A stretch of DNA of 64,000 nucleotides from Pseudomonas sp. ATCC PTA-122608 (GTDB lineage Bacteria > Pseudomonadota > Gammaproteobacteria > Pseudomonadales > Pseudomonadaceae). The stretch covers positions 251 to 64,250 of the forward strand of contig NZ_LPNO01000020.1 of assembly GCF_001952855.1 (NCBI RefSeq), in the 5' to 3' direction. Under the pieces are notes generated by a model that ran no database searches, had not been told where the DNA came from, and saw only the letters and a list, made by a program, of their open reading frames with translations. A program made the translations under genes and the position numbers. Position 1 is the first letter of the stretch; the number at the start of each line of letters is the position of its first letter. Of this stretch, positions 51,009-60,397 are shown piece after piece.

Positions 51009-52625
51009 ATGAGCCAACAGTTTCAACACGATGTCCTGGTGATTGGCAGCGGCGCCGCGGGCTTGAGCCTTGCATTGACCCTGCCGAGCCACCTGCGCAT
51101 AGCCGTTCTGAGCAAGGGTGACCTGGCAAACGGTTCGACATTCTGGGCCCAAGGCGGCGTCGCAGCGGTGCTGGATGACACCGACACCGTGCAATCCCAC
51201 GTCGAAGACACCCTGAATGCCGGTGGCGGCCTGTGCAATGAAGAGGCGGTGCGATTCACCGTCGAGCACAGCCGCGAAGCCATCCAATGGCTGATCGACC
51301 AGGGCGTGCCCTTCACCCGCGATGAACATTCCGGCACCGACGACGGCGGCTTCGAGTTCCACCTGACCCGCGAAGGCGGCCACAGCCATCGGCGCATCAT
51401 CCATGCCGCCGACGCCACCGGCGCCGCGATCTTCAAGACTTTGCTCGACCAGGCCCGACAACGCCCCAACATTGAACTGCTGGAGCAGCGAGTCGCCGTT
51501 GACCTGATCACCGAAAAACGCCTGGGCCTGTCGGGCGAACGCTGCCTCGGCGCCTACGTGCTCAACCGTGCCAGTGGCGAAGTCGACACCTACGGCGCGC
51601 GCTTCACGATTCTCGCCTCGGGCGGCGCAGCAAAGGTCTACCTCTATACCAGCAACCCCGACGGCGCCTGCGGTGATGGCATCGCCATGGCCTGGCGTTC
51701 CGGCTGCCGGGTGGCGAACCTGGAATTCAACCAGTTCCACCCCACCTGCCTGTATCACCCGCAAGCCAAGAGTTTCCTGATCACCGAAGCCCTGCGGGGC
51801 GAAGGCGCGCACTTGAAACTGCCCAACGGCGAACGCTTCATGCAGCGCTTCGACCCACGGGCCGAGCTGGCCCCGCGAGACATCGTCGCCCGGGCCATCG
51901 ACCATGAAATGAAGCGCCTGGGCATCGACTGCGTCTACCTGGACATCAGCCACAAGCCCGAAGCTTTCATCAAGACTCACTTCCCGACCGTCTACGAGCG
52001 CTGCCTGGCGTTCAACATCGACATCACCAAAGGCCCGATCCCGGTCGTGCCAGCGGCGCACTATACCTGCGGCGGCGTGATGGTCGACCAACACGGGCGC
52101 ACCGACGTACCCGGCCTGTACGCCATCGGCGAAACCAGCTTCACCGGCCTGCACGGTGCCAACCGCATGGCCAGCAACTCGCTGCTGGAATGTTTCGTAT
52201 ACGCCCGCTCCGCCGCCGCCGACATCCTTGAACAGCTACCACGCATCCCGGTGCCGGCCGCCCTGCCCCGCTGGGATGCCAGCCAGGTCACCGATTCGGA
52301 CGAAGACGTGATCATCGCCCACAACTGGGACGAGTTGCGGCGCTTCATGTGGGACTACGTGGGCATCGTGCGCACCAACAAACGCCTGGCGCGGGCGCAA
52401 CACCGGGTTCGGCTGCTGCTGGATGAGATCGACGAGTTCTACAGCAACTATAAAGTCAGCCGCGACCTGATCGAGCTGCGCAACCTGGCCCAGGTGGCGG
52501 AACTGATGATCCGCTCGGCCATGGAACGCAAGGAGAGCCGGGGCCTGCATTACACACTCGACTACCCGCAGATGCTGCCCGAAGCGCGCGACACTATTCT
52601 GGTGCCAACCACCTACGGCGGCTGA
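51009..52625 (+). CDS. nadB: L-aspartate oxidase
   Basis: A 538-residue FAD enzyme that oxidises aspartate to iminoaspartate for NAD synthesis. The FAD motif GSGAAGLSLALTL is near the N-terminus, and the succinate-dehydrogenase-like HPTCLYHPQAKSFLITEALR and GETSFTGLHGANRMASNSLL segments are intact. It lies opposite algU, the normal Pseudomonas order. Its 3' end overlaps ygfX by 32 bases, convergently. Confidence 0.97.
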   Translation: MSQQFQHDVLVIGSGAAGLSLALTLPSHLRIAVLSKGDLANGSTFWAQGGVAAVLDDTDTVQSHVEDTLNAGGGLCNEEAVRFTVEHSREAIQWLIDQGVPFTRDEHSGTDDGGFEFHLTREGGHSHRRIIHAADATGAAIFKTLLDQARQRPNIELLEQRVAVDLITEKRLGLSGERCLGAYVLNRASGEVDTYGARFTILASGGAAKVYLYTSNPDGACGDGIAMAWRSGCRVANLEFNQFHPTCLYHPQAKSFLITEALRGEGAHLKLPNGERFMQRFDPRAELAPRDIVARAIDHEMKRLGIDCVYLDISHKPEAFIKTHFPTVYERCLAFNIDITKGPIPVVPAAHYTCGGVMVDQHGRTDVPGLYAIGETSFTGLHGANRMASNSLLECFVYARSAAADILEQLPRIPVPAALPRWDASQVTDSDEDVIIAHNWDELRRFMWDYVGIVRTNKRLARAQHRVRLLLDEIDEFYSNYKVSRDLIELRNLAQVAELMIRSAMERKESRGLHYTLDYPQMLPEARDTILVPTTYGG

Positions 52626-53046
52626 ACTTCAAGCGTACCCGCAGGCGCCGATGCACATCGGTGGCCTGCGAATCCTGCGGCACACATATCGAACGCACCC
52701 GCCAGTCACCCTGCACCCGAAAGCGCAGTACCACGATCAACGGCAACGCCAGGCTGTCGGGGCGCAGTTGCACGCTGTGCCAGCCACGTGCGGAGCTCCA
52801 CAGCTGCCAGCCATCCTCATCGCGACGCAGGCCACGAATCGACGAACGGTGAGTCAACAGGATATGACGCGGCAGCACCCAACCGGCATGAACCAGGCAC
52901 ACCAAGGCGCCAACGGCTGCAACCCACGGGGACACATCGAGAAACCACAACGCACCCAGTGCGAATGCCTGGGCGAAAAGATAAACCGCCAGCAACTGCC
53001 CGGAGGCATGCCAGCGGCATTCGAACGTATTACTTGGGCTGGACAC
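52594..53046 (-). CDS. YgfX/CptA-family membrane protein
   Basis: A 150-residue protein with two adjacent TM segments (LLAVYLFAQAFALGALWFL and WVAAVGALVCLVHAGWVL) and a soluble C-terminal half, the layout of YgfX (CptA). In E. coli YgfX pairs with SdhE (YgfY) and was proposed to affect MreB/FtsZ. Its start overlaps the sdhE stop by 17 bases. Confidence 0.82.
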   Translation of the reverse strand: MSSPSNTFECRWHASGQLLAVYLFAQAFALGALWFLDVSPWVAAVGALVCLVHAGWVLPRHILLTHRSSIRGLRRDEDGWQLWSSARGWHSVQLRPDSLALPLIVVLRFRVQGDWRVRSICVPQDSQATDVHRRLRVRLKFSRRRWLAPE

Positions 53047-53284
53047 GATCCAGAATCATCCGAACCATGCGCTGCAGTTCCGGGTCTTCCGATTCGGCGC
53101 GTTCCATGAACCAGCCGAACATGTCCTGATCTTCGCATTCCAGCAGCTTGCGATAGCAGTCGCGGTCGACGTCGTTGAGGTGCGGATAGACCTCCCTGAC
53201 GAACGGTACCAGCAACACGTCCAGTTCAAGCATGCCGCGGCGACTGTGCCAGTAGAGGCGATTGAGTTCTACATCTTCGACCAT
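53030..53284 (-). CDS. sdhE: FAD assembly factor SdhE
   Basis: An 84-residue all-helical protein with the conserved RGMLELD motif (residues 16-22). SdhE helps attach FAD covalently to succinate dehydrogenase SdhA. Genetic pairing with ygfX, overlapping by 17 bases, is conserved in gammaproteobacteria. Confidence 0.93.
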   Translation of the reverse strand: MVEDVELNRLYWHSRRGMLELDVLLVPFVREVYPHLNDVDRDCYRKLLECEDQDMFGWFMERAESEDPELQRMVRMILDRVQPK

Positions 53285-53423
53285 GGAGCGCTCCTCAAAT
53301 AGAGCGCAAGTATACAGGCCGACGCTGCCTGGAACAGTCGGCTTTGGTCGGCCATACCGAAACTATCCATTTGCCGGGCGCCCCTCTATGATGCACTCAT
53401 GACTTTTTAACCTGCGATGACCC

Positions 53424-54365
53424 ATGGCTGACTCTGCTTTCTTCTGCTCCCTGTCCCACGAAGGCGTTCTCGCCATCCGCGGTTCCGACGCTGCCAAGTT
53501 CCTCCAGGGACAACTGACCTGCAACCTCAACTACCTGAGTGACACCCAGGCCAGCCTGGGCGCGCGCTGCACCCAAAAAGGGCGCATGCAGTCGAGCTTC
53601 CGCATCCTGCTGCAAGGCGATGGCGTGCTGCTGGCGATGGCCACCGAGTTGCTGGAGCCGCAACTGGCGGACCTGAAGAAGTACGCCGTGTTCTCCAAAT
53701 CCAAACTCACCGACGAAAGCGCCGCCTGGGTGCGCTTCGGTGTGTCGGATGCGGATCAGGTACTGGCCAGCCTCGGCCTCGAGCTACCCACCGAGACCGA
53801 CAGCGTGGTGCGAAGCGACGATCTGATCGCCATCCGCGTATCGCCGGGCCGCGCCGAACTCTGGGCCCCTGCCGCTCAAGCCGAAAACCTGCACAGCCAA
53901 CTCGCCGCGCAATTGAACAAAGGTGAACTGAACCAGTGGTTGCTGGGCCAGATCCGTGCCGGCATCGGCCAGGTCATGCCTCAGACCCGCGAACTGTTCA
54001 TCCCGCAGATGCTCAACCTGCAAGCCGTCGGCGGCGTCAGCTTCAAGAAAGGCTGCTACACCGGCCAGGAAATCGTCGCGCGCATGCAGTACCTGGGCAA
54101 GCTCAAGCGTCGCCTGTACCGCCTGAGCTTGAATGCCAGCGAATTGCCGGAGCCTGGCACCCCCCTGTTTTCCCCGACTCACAACAGCGCCATCGGCGAG
54201 GTGGTGATTGCCGCCCGGGCCGGCGAGGCGATTGAACTTCTAGCGGTGCTGCAAGCCGAAGCAGCAGAGAGTGGCGATGTGCATGTAGGCACACTGGAAG
54301 GCCCGGGCCTGCAGTTGCTCGACCTCCCCTACCAGCTGGACCGTGATCGCGAGATCCAGCGCTGA
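53424..54365 (+). CDS. ygfZ: tRNA-modifying/Fe-S repair protein YgfZ
   Basis: A 313-residue folate-binding protein of the YgfZ/IBA57 family, related to glycine cleavage T protein. The signature KGCYTGQEIVARM is present near residues 208-220, with its conserved Cys. YgfZ supports iron-sulfur enzymes such as MiaB. It is divergent from sdhE. Confidence 0.92.
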   Translation: MADSAFFCSLSHEGVLAIRGSDAAKFLQGQLTCNLNYLSDTQASLGARCTQKGRMQSSFRILLQGDGVLLAMATELLEPQLADLKKYAVFSKSKLTDESAAWVRFGVSDADQVLASLGLELPTETDSVVRSDDLIAIRVSPGRAELWAPAAQAENLHSQLAAQLNKGELNQWLLGQIRAGIGQVMPQTRELFIPQMLNLQAVGGVSFKKGCYTGQEIVARMQYLGKLKRRLYRLSLNASELPEPGTPLFSPTHNSAIGEVVIAARAGEAIELLAVLQAEAAESGDVHVGTLEGPGLQLLDLPYQLDRDREIQR

Positions 54366-54401
54366 TCGTCGTACCTTTTTGCAACACCCTAGAGATCATG
54401 A

Positions 54402-55223
54402 ATGAACAAGCTGGCGGAAAAAGTCCAACAGGCTTTGGTTGTGGCCATCGATAACGATGACCTGGTTCTGCCAACGCTACCGGAAGTGGCCCTGAAGATT
54501 CGTCAGGCCGCCGAAGACCCGGACATCAGCATCAGCCATCTGAGCAAAGTGATCGGCCGCGATACCGCCTTGTCGGCGCGGCTGATCAAAGTGGTCAACA
54601 GCCCGCTGTTGCGCGCGACCCAGGAAGTCACCGACCTGCACACCGCCATCACCCGGCTGGGCACCAACTACAGCAGTAACCTGTCGATCGGGCTGGTGAT
54701 GGAACAGATCTTTCACGCCCGCTCCGATGTAGTCGAACAGAAGATGCGTGATGTGTGGCGACGCAGCCTGGAAGTGGCCGGCGTGAGCTACGCGCTGTGC
54801 CGCAACCACAGCCAGTTGAAGCCTGATCAGGCGGCCCTCGGAGGCTTGGTGCACCAGATTGGCGTGCTGCCGATCCTGACCTACGCCGAAGATCACTATG
54901 AACTGCTGGCCGACCCCGTCAGCCTCAACCACGTGATTGAAAGCATTCACCCGCTGCTGGGGGACAAACTGCTGCGACGCTGGGATTTCCCGGAAATGCT
55001 GGTGAACCTGCCAGGGCAATACCTCGACCTGGAGCGCGACTCCGAGCGCCTGGACTACATCGACCTGGTGCAGGTCGCCGTGCTGTATTGCCACCGCAAC
55101 ACCGACCATCCGCTCGCCAGCGTGCCGGTATCGACGGTGCCTGCTATCAAGAAACTGCGCCTCGACCCCTACAGCGAAGCCCTGCGCACCGAGCTGGATG
55201 AAGCGCGGTCGATGTTTTACTGA
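54402..55223 (+). CDS. HDOD domain protein
   Basis: A 273-residue protein consisting of one HDOD domain (ALKIRQAAEDPDISISHLSK, RDTALSARLIKVVNSPLL, ITRLGTNYSS). HDOD proteins take part in signalling without the usual HD metal motif. It follows ygfZ by 36 bases on the same strand, and its stop is adjacent to the tctE stop. Specific partner unknown. Confidence 0.9.
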   Translation: MNKLAEKVQQALVVAIDNDDLVLPTLPEVALKIRQAAEDPDISISHLSKVIGRDTALSARLIKVVNSPLLRATQEVTDLHTAITRLGTNYSSNLSIGLVMEQIFHARSDVVEQKMRDVWRRSLEVAGVSYALCRNHSQLKPDQAALGGLVHQIGVLPILTYAEDHYELLADPVSLNHVIESIHPLLGDKLLRRWDFPEMLVNLPGQYLDLERDSERLDYIDLVQVAVLYCHRNTDHPLASVPVSTVPAIKKLRLDPYSEALRTELDEARSMFY

Positions 55224-56609
55224 TTACCCCGCAATAAAACTGACCCGCACCTTCAACCCCGCCAGTTCACCGTCATGCAAGCTGATCTGCGCCAGATGTG
55301 CCCGGCAGATCTCACCGACAATCGCGAGCCCCAAGCCCGAACCCAAGCCCTGTTGGCTGCGCCGATAGAACCGCTCGAACACTCGGTCCCGCTCATCCAG
55401 CGGGATACCCGGGCCGTCGTCTTCCACCTCAAGTACCGCTGGCGCCGTTACCCGCAGGATCACGTTGCCGCCCGGTGGCGTGTGAGCCAAAGCGTTGTCC
55501 ACCAGGTTGCTCAACAACTCGTTCAACAAGGTCGGCTCGCCTCGCAGCCACACCGGCTCATCCGCTTCCAGCGCCAGGGCCACGCCACGCGCATGGGCCA
55601 GCGGTGCCATGGCCATACCCAATTCGCGGGCCAACTGGCTTAAGTCCAGCAACTGCGCCCCGCCTTCGGCAATCGCCCGGGCACCGTTTTCGATGCGGGC
55701 CAGTGAGAGCAGTTGATTGGCCAGATGAGTCAGGCGATCGGTGCCCTGGGCAGCGGTTTCCAGGGTGGTGCGCCAGGTGGCCGGGTCTTCGGCGCGCAGG
55801 CCGAGTTCCAGCCGGGCTTTGAGGGCTGCCAGCGGCGTACGCAGCTCATGGGCGGCATCGGCAATAAACTGCGCCTGGCGCTCGAACTGCCCGCGCAAGC
55901 GTTCGGTGAAATGGTTGAGCGCACGCACCAGCGGGCCCAGCTCATGCTGCACCTCCACCAAGGGTAACGGCCGCAGATCATCCGGCTGACGCTCCTCTAC
56001 CGCCGTGCGCAGACGCTCCAGCGGCCGCAACGCCGCACTCACCGCAAAGAACACCAAAAACAACGCACCGATGGCCAGCATCCCTAAGCGCAGCAAGGTA
56101 TCGGCCATCAGGCTGCGGGCCATCGCGACCCGCGCCTCGTCGGTTTCGGCCACGCGGATTTCCGCCATGCCGTTCATGTTCGGCTCGGACACCGCCTTGA
56201 GCAAGCTGACCACCCGCACGTTCTGGCCCTGGTACTTGGCGTTATAAAAGCGCGCCAGCGCCGGATAGTCATCAGTGCGCGGCGTACCCGGCGGAGGGCC
56301 CGGAAGGTTTTCGTAACCGGAAATCAGCTTCTGGTGAATATCGTTGACCTGGTAGTAGATTCGCCCGGCGCTGTCATAGGCGAACGTATCCAGGGCCACG
56401 TACGGCACGTCGGCACTCAAGGTCCCGTCGCGATGAGACACGCCGGCCGCAATGGTCCGCGCCGAGGCCAAAAGCGTGCGGTCGTAAGCCGTGTCCGCCG
56501 CCTCGCGCCCATTCCAGTAAGCGCTCAAGCCGCTGGCGAGCATCAATACCACCAGCAACAGCGCGAGGTTCCACAGCAGGCGCCAGCGCAGGCTGCTGGG
56601 CTTATGCAT
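55224..56609 (-). CDS. tctE: Sensor histidine kinase TctE
   Basis: A 461-residue membrane kinase: TM1 (WNLALLLVVLMLASGLSAYW), a periplasmic 2CSK_N-type sensor with DTAYDRTLLASARTIA, TM2, HAMP, the HisKA box DAAHELRTPLAALKARLE, and an ATPase domain with NLVDNALAHTPPGG, EDDGPGI and GSGLGLAIV. The ATG overlaps the response regulator stop by eight bases. TctE senses tricarboxylates and controls the tct genes nearby. Confidence 0.92.
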   Translation of the reverse strand: MHKPSSLRWRLLWNLALLLVVLMLASGLSAYWNGREAADTAYDRTLLASARTIAAGVSHRDGTLSADVPYVALDTFAYDSAGRIYYQVNDIHQKLISGYENLPGPPPGTPRTDDYPALARFYNAKYQGQNVRVVSLLKAVSEPNMNGMAEIRVAETDEARVAMARSLMADTLLRLGMLAIGALFLVFFAVSAALRPLERLRTAVEERQPDDLRPLPLVEVQHELGPLVRALNHFTERLRGQFERQAQFIADAAHELRTPLAALKARLELGLRAEDPATWRTTLETAAQGTDRLTHLANQLLSLARIENGARAIAEGGAQLLDLSQLARELGMAMAPLAHARGVALALEADEPVWLRGEPTLLNELLSNLVDNALAHTPPGGNVILRVTAPAVLEVEDDGPGIPLDERDRVFERFYRRSQQGLGSGLGLAIVGEICRAHLAQISLHDGELAGLKVRVSFIAG

Positions 56610-57273
56610 CGCGGGCTTCCAGCAAGTACCCCAGGCCACGGAAGGTGACGATGGCCACCGGCTGTCCATCGAGCTTCTTGCGCAGGCGGTGCACGTAGAT
56701 TTCGATGGCGTCGGGGCTGGCCTCTTCATCCAGGCCGAACACCTGGGAGGCCAGTTGCTCCTTGCTCATCACCCGGCCCGGACGCGCAATCAGCGCCTCA
56801 AGCACCGCCTGCTCGCGGGAGGTCAGGGTCAGCAGCTCACCGCCCAAGGTGAAGCGCCGTGTATCCAGGTCGTAAATCAGCACGCCACACGCCTGCTGGC
56901 GCTCACCGCCCAACACGCTACGGCGCAGCAGGGCTTTGACTCGGGCTTCCAGTTCCGTCAGTTCGAATGGCTTGGCCAGGTAGTCATCCGCCCCCAGGTT
57001 GAGGCCGTGCACCCGGTCTTTCACGTCACTGCGGGCGGTCAACATCAGTACCGGCAGATTTTTCCCACGCGCCCGCAACCGTGCCAATACCTCGAAACCG
57101 TCCATGCGCGGCAGGCCCACATCGAGGATTGCCACCGCGTATTCCTCGCTGCTCAAGGCCAGGTCCGCGGCCACACCATCGTGCAACACGTCGACGGTCA
57201 AACCCGTGCTCTTGAGCGCCTGGGCGACACTTTCGGCTAGCTGCAAATGGTCTTCAACCAGAAGGACACGCAT
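56602..57273 (-). CDS. tctD: OmpR-family response regulator TctD
   Basis: A 223-residue regulator: receiver domain with the phospho-acceptor Asp in AILDVGLPRMDGFEVL and Lys in DDYLAKPFE, then a winged-helix DNA-binding domain. It is paired with TctE in one operon and divergent from the OprD-family porin, so it is the expected activator of the porin-tctCBA genes. Confidence 0.93.
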   Translation of the reverse strand: MRVLLVEDHLQLAESVAQALKSTGLTVDVLHDGVAADLALSSEEYAVAILDVGLPRMDGFEVLARLRARGKNLPVLMLTARSDVKDRVHGLNLGADDYLAKPFELTELEARVKALLRRSVLGGERQQACGVLIYDLDTRRFTLGGELLTLTSREQAVLEALIARPGRVMSKEQLASQVFGLDEEASPDAIEIYVHRLRKKLDGQPVAIVTFRGLGYLLEARDA

Positions 57274-57483
57274 GGGGTTTTACCTCGTTCGGGGGTGGTC
57301 GGCGCCACGCTTTGCCGGGGAGTTTACAGGCGCCACCTGCGCTGTGAAGCCCGAAAACATTGAAAGGCCACTGAAAGGTTAGTGAAAGCTTCGCCCTTTA
57401 GCATCCAGCCACGGTGGGTTTCGCCTGCCGAGCTATTTCACCTGTAGCGCCCGAAAAACGCCTCGAAGCGTTTTCGCCAAAAT

Positions 57484-57494
57484 AAGAACAATAA
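57484..57494 (+). promoter_or_regulatory. CA motif (Crc/Hfq site) before the porin
   Basis: AAGAACAATAA is an exact copy of the classic CA motif. It lies just before the ACGGAG ribosome site of the OprD-family gene, so Hfq/Crc binding should block its translation when preferred carbon is present. Confidence 0.78.
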
Positions 57495-57511
57495 AACGGA
57501 GTACACCCACG

Positions 57512-58792
57512 ATGCTGCGCACTCAGCCGCCCGCTCGTTCTTCTCGTCTCACCCAGACCGCCCTTGCCAGTGCCGCCGCCTTTGCCGGCTTTTCGCCCGT
57601 AGGCCAAGCCGCCCTTTTCGACGACAGCAGCGCCACCCTCGAAACCCGCAACATGTACTTCAATCGCGACTTTCGCGACGGCACCAGCGCGCAACAATCC
57701 AAGCGCGACGAGTGGGCCCAGGGCTTCATGCTCAACCTGCAGTCGGGCTACACCGATGGCACCGTCGGCTTTGGCGTGGATGCGCTGGGCATGCTTGGGG
57801 TCAAGCTCGACTCCAGCCCCGACCGCACCGGCACCGGCCTGCTGCCCACCCACGATGACGGCCGCGCCGCCAACGAATACTCCAAACTCGGCCTGACCGG
57901 CAAAGTGAAGATCTCCGCCACCGAGCTGAAGATCGGCGCGCTGATCCCCGAGCTGCCTATCCTCAAGCCCAACGACGGGCGCATCCTGCCGCAGACCTTC
58001 GAGGGCAGCTTGCTGAGTTCCAAGGAATTCAAGAACCTGGTGTTCACCGGTGGCCGCCTTAACAAGGCCAAGGACCGCGACGACACCAACTACGAAGACA
58101 TCGGCCTCAACAACAAGAACAGCCGCTTTCTCAGCGGCGCCACCGGCAAGCATTTCGATTTCGGCGGCGTGGACTACAAGTTCGCCGACAAGATCACCGG
58201 CAGCTATCACTTTGCCCAACTCGACGACGTGTACCGCCAGCATTTCCTCGGTCTGGTCGCCTCGCGCCCAATGGGCCCCGGTACCTTCGGCGCCGACCTG
58301 CGCCTGGCCGTCAGTGATGACACCGGCGCAGCCCGCGGCGGCAAGATCGACAACACCTCCCTCAACGGTCTCTTCAGCTATGCCCTCAATGGCCATAAGC
58401 TCAGCGCCGGCTATCAGCACATGTCCGGCGATAGCGCCTTTCCCTACGTGGACGGTAGCGATCCTTACCTTGTCAACTTCGTGCAGATCAACGACTTTGC
58501 CGGCGCCGAAGAACGCTCCTGGCAGGCACGCTACGACTACGACTTCGCCAAGCTGGGGATTCCCGGCCTGAGTTTCATGAGCCGTTACCTGTCGGGTGAC
58601 AACATCAAGCTCAAAAACGGCGAGACCGGCAAGGAGTGGGAACGCAACAGCGAGATTCGCTACGTGGTGCAAAGCGGCACCTTAAAGGACGTGGCCGTGC
58701 GCCTGCGTAATGCCACCTACCGTTCCAACTATTCGGCCCGTGATGCGGATGAAGTGCGTTTGCTGGTGAGCTACAGCGTCGCGCTTTGGTAG
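57512..58792 (+). CDS. OprD-family outer membrane porin (OpdH-like)
   Basis: A 426-residue substrate-specific porin with a signal peptide (cleavage after VGQAA), the OprD start LFDDSSATLETRNMYFNRDF and a terminal aromatic strand ending VALW. Placement between tctDE and tctCBA points to uptake of citrate or cis-aconitate, as OpdH does in P. aeruginosa. GGAG is ten bases ahead of the ATG, just after a CA motif. Confidence 0.9.
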   Translation: MLRTQPPARSSRLTQTALASAAAFAGFSPVGQAALFDDSSATLETRNMYFNRDFRDGTSAQQSKRDEWAQGFMLNLQSGYTDGTVGFGVDALGMLGVKLDSSPDRTGTGLLPTHDDGRAANEYSKLGLTGKVKISATELKIGALIPELPILKPNDGRILPQTFEGSLLSSKEFKNLVFTGGRLNKAKDRDDTNYEDIGLNNKNSRFLSGATGKHFDFGGVDYKFADKITGSYHFAQLDDVYRQHFLGLVASRPMGPGTFGADLRLAVSDDTGAARGGKIDNTSLNGLFSYALNGHKLSAGYQHMSGDSAFPYVDGSDPYLVNFVQINDFAGAEERSWQARYDYDFAKLGIPGLSFMSRYLSGDNIKLKNGETGKEWERNSEIRYVVQSGTLKDVAVRLRNATYRSNYSARDADEVRLLVSYSVALW

Positions 58793-58804
58793 TCGCCACC
58801 TCAT

Positions 58805-58812
58805 AACAACAA
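58805..58812 (+). promoter_or_regulatory. CA motif (Crc/Hfq site) before tctC
   Basis: AACAACAA matches AANAANAA and directly precedes the GGAG ribosome site of tctC. Confidence 0.5.
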
Positions 58813-58826
58813 CGATGGAGATGAAC

Positions 58827-59807
58827 ATGACCCTTTCACTGCGTAAATTTGCCCTGACGGCCAGCTGCATGCTGTTCGCCAGCCAATTGATGGCCGCCGA
58901 ACCCAAGCGCCCGGAATGCATCGCCCCGGCGTCCCCGGGCGGTGGTTTTGACCTGACCTGCAAACTGGCGCAAAGCGCGCTGGTCAACCAGAAGCTGCTG
59001 AGCAAGCCGATGCGTGTGACCTACATGCCTGGCGGCGTGGGCGCGGTGGCCTATAACGCCGTCGTGGCCCAGCGCCCGGGCGACGCCGGCACGTTGGTGG
59101 CGTGGTCCAGCGGCTCGCTGCTGAACCTGGCCCAGGGCAAGTTTGGCCGTTTCGATGAAAGCGCCGTGCGCTGGCTGGCCGCCGTTGGCACCAGCTACGG
59201 GGCCATCGCGGTGAAAAACGATTCGCCCTACAAAAACCTCGACGATCTGGTCAAGGCCCTGAAGAAAGATCCGGGCAGCGTAGTCATCGGTTCCGGCGGC
59301 ACCGTCGGCAGCCAGGACTGGATGCAAACCGCACTGATCGCCAAGGCCGCCGGGATCAACCCGCGTGACCTGCGTTATGTGGCACTGGAAGGCGGCGGTG
59401 AAATCGCCACCGCGTTGCTCGGCGGCCACATCCAGGTAGGCAGCACCGACATCTCCGACTCCATGCCGCACATCCTCAGCGGCGACATGCGCCTGCTGGC
59501 AGTGTTCTCCGACGAGCGCCTGGACGAGCCGGAAATGAAGAACATTCCGACCGCCAAGGAACAAGGCTACGACATCGTCTGGCCGGTGGTACGCGGCTTC
59601 TACCTCGGGCCAAAAGTCAGCGACGAAGACTACGCCTGGTGGAAAGACGCCTTCGACAAACTGCTGGCTTCCGACGAGTTCGCCAAGCTGCGTGACCAGC
59701 GCGAGCTGTTCCCGTTCGCCATGACCGGCCCGGAGCTGGACACCTACGTGAAGAAACAGGTAGCCGACTACAAAGTACTGGCCAAAGAGTTCGGCCTGAT
59801 CCAGTAA
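58827..59807 (+). CDS. tctC: Tripartite tricarboxylate transporter binding protein TctC
   Basis: A 326-residue periplasmic binding protein of the TTT family, with a signal peptide (FALTASCMLFASQLMA, cleavage before AEPKRP). It captures tricarboxylates and hands them to TctAB. The third of three nearby ATGs, six bases after GGAG, was chosen. A REP element separates it from tctB. Confidence 0.95.
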   Translation: MTLSLRKFALTASCMLFASQLMAAEPKRPECIAPASPGGGFDLTCKLAQSALVNQKLLSKPMRVTYMPGGVGAVAYNAVVAQRPGDAGTLVAWSSGSLLNLAQGKFGRFDESAVRWLAAVGTSYGAIAVKNDSPYKNLDDLVKALKKDPGSVVIGSGGTVGSQDWMQTALIAKAAGINPRDLRYVALEGGGEIATALLGGHIQVGSTDISDSMPHILSGDMRLLAVFSDERLDEPEMKNIPTAKEQGYDIVWPVVRGFYLGPKVSDEDYAWWKDAFDKLLASDEFAKLRDQRELFPFAMTGPELDTYVKKQVADYKVLAKEFGLIQ

Positions 59808-59816
59808 TCGCCCCTC

Positions 59817-59916
59817 TGTGGGAGCGGGCTTGCTCGCGAAAAACTTCAACGATGACGCGTGCCGCCTGTATAAACGCGACGTCCTGGCGTTCTTCGTGAG
59901 CAAGCTCGCGCCTACA
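59817..59916. repeat. Paired inverted REP element inside the tct operon
   Basis: Arms TGTGGGAGCGGGCTTGCTCG... (from 59817) and a diverged inverse ending at 59916 lie in the tctC-tctB gap. Several mismatches exist between arms, so this copy is older or degraded. Confidence 0.88.
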
Positions 59917-59937
59917 AGAGTCTCCAAGGAGTTCCCC

Positions 59938-60396
59938 ATGCTCTTACAACGCATTTTCGCCTCAGTGATGTTGTTGGTCTGCGCCGGCCTCGCACTGATG
60001 GCCTGGCCGTATCAGGCGTCGTTTTCCTACGAGCCGGTAGGGCCTCGAGCCTACCCGCTGTTGATGCTCGGGCTGATGGGCCTGGGTTTGCTCTACATGC
60101 TGTTTCGCCCACAGCCCACCAAGCACACTGAAGAAGAACCGGCACTGGACCGCGAAACCCTGATCAAGATCGGCGCGTGCGTCGCGCTGTTGCTGGTGTT
60201 TGCCGGCACCTTCGAATCCCTGGGTTTCATCCTCAGCAGCATGCTGATCGGCATTCCGATGGCCCGCTTGTATGGCGGCCGCTGGAAGCCCAGCGTGGTG
60301 ATCGTGACCTTGATGAGCATCGGTCTTTACCTGTTGTTCGACAAAGCCATGGATGTACCGCTGCCGCTCGGCCTGCTTGAAGTTCTGGAGAACTGA
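59938..60396 (+). CDS. tctB: Tripartite tricarboxylate transporter small subunit TctB
   Basis: A 152-residue, four-TM protein with the TctB profile (FASVMLLVCAGLALMAWPYQ, ...YEPVGPRAYPLLM). AAGGAG stands six bases before the ATG at MLLQRI. It forms the membrane complex with TctA, whose ATG follows the stop by one base. Confidence 0.92.
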   Translation: MLLQRIFASVMLLVCAGLALMAWPYQASFSYEPVGPRAYPLLMLGLMGLGLLYMLFRPQPTKHTEEEPALDRETLIKIGACVALLLVFAGTFESLGFILSSMLIGIPMARLYGGRWKPSVVIVTLMSIGLYLLFDKAMDVPLPLGLLEVLEN

Positions 60397-60397
60397 T

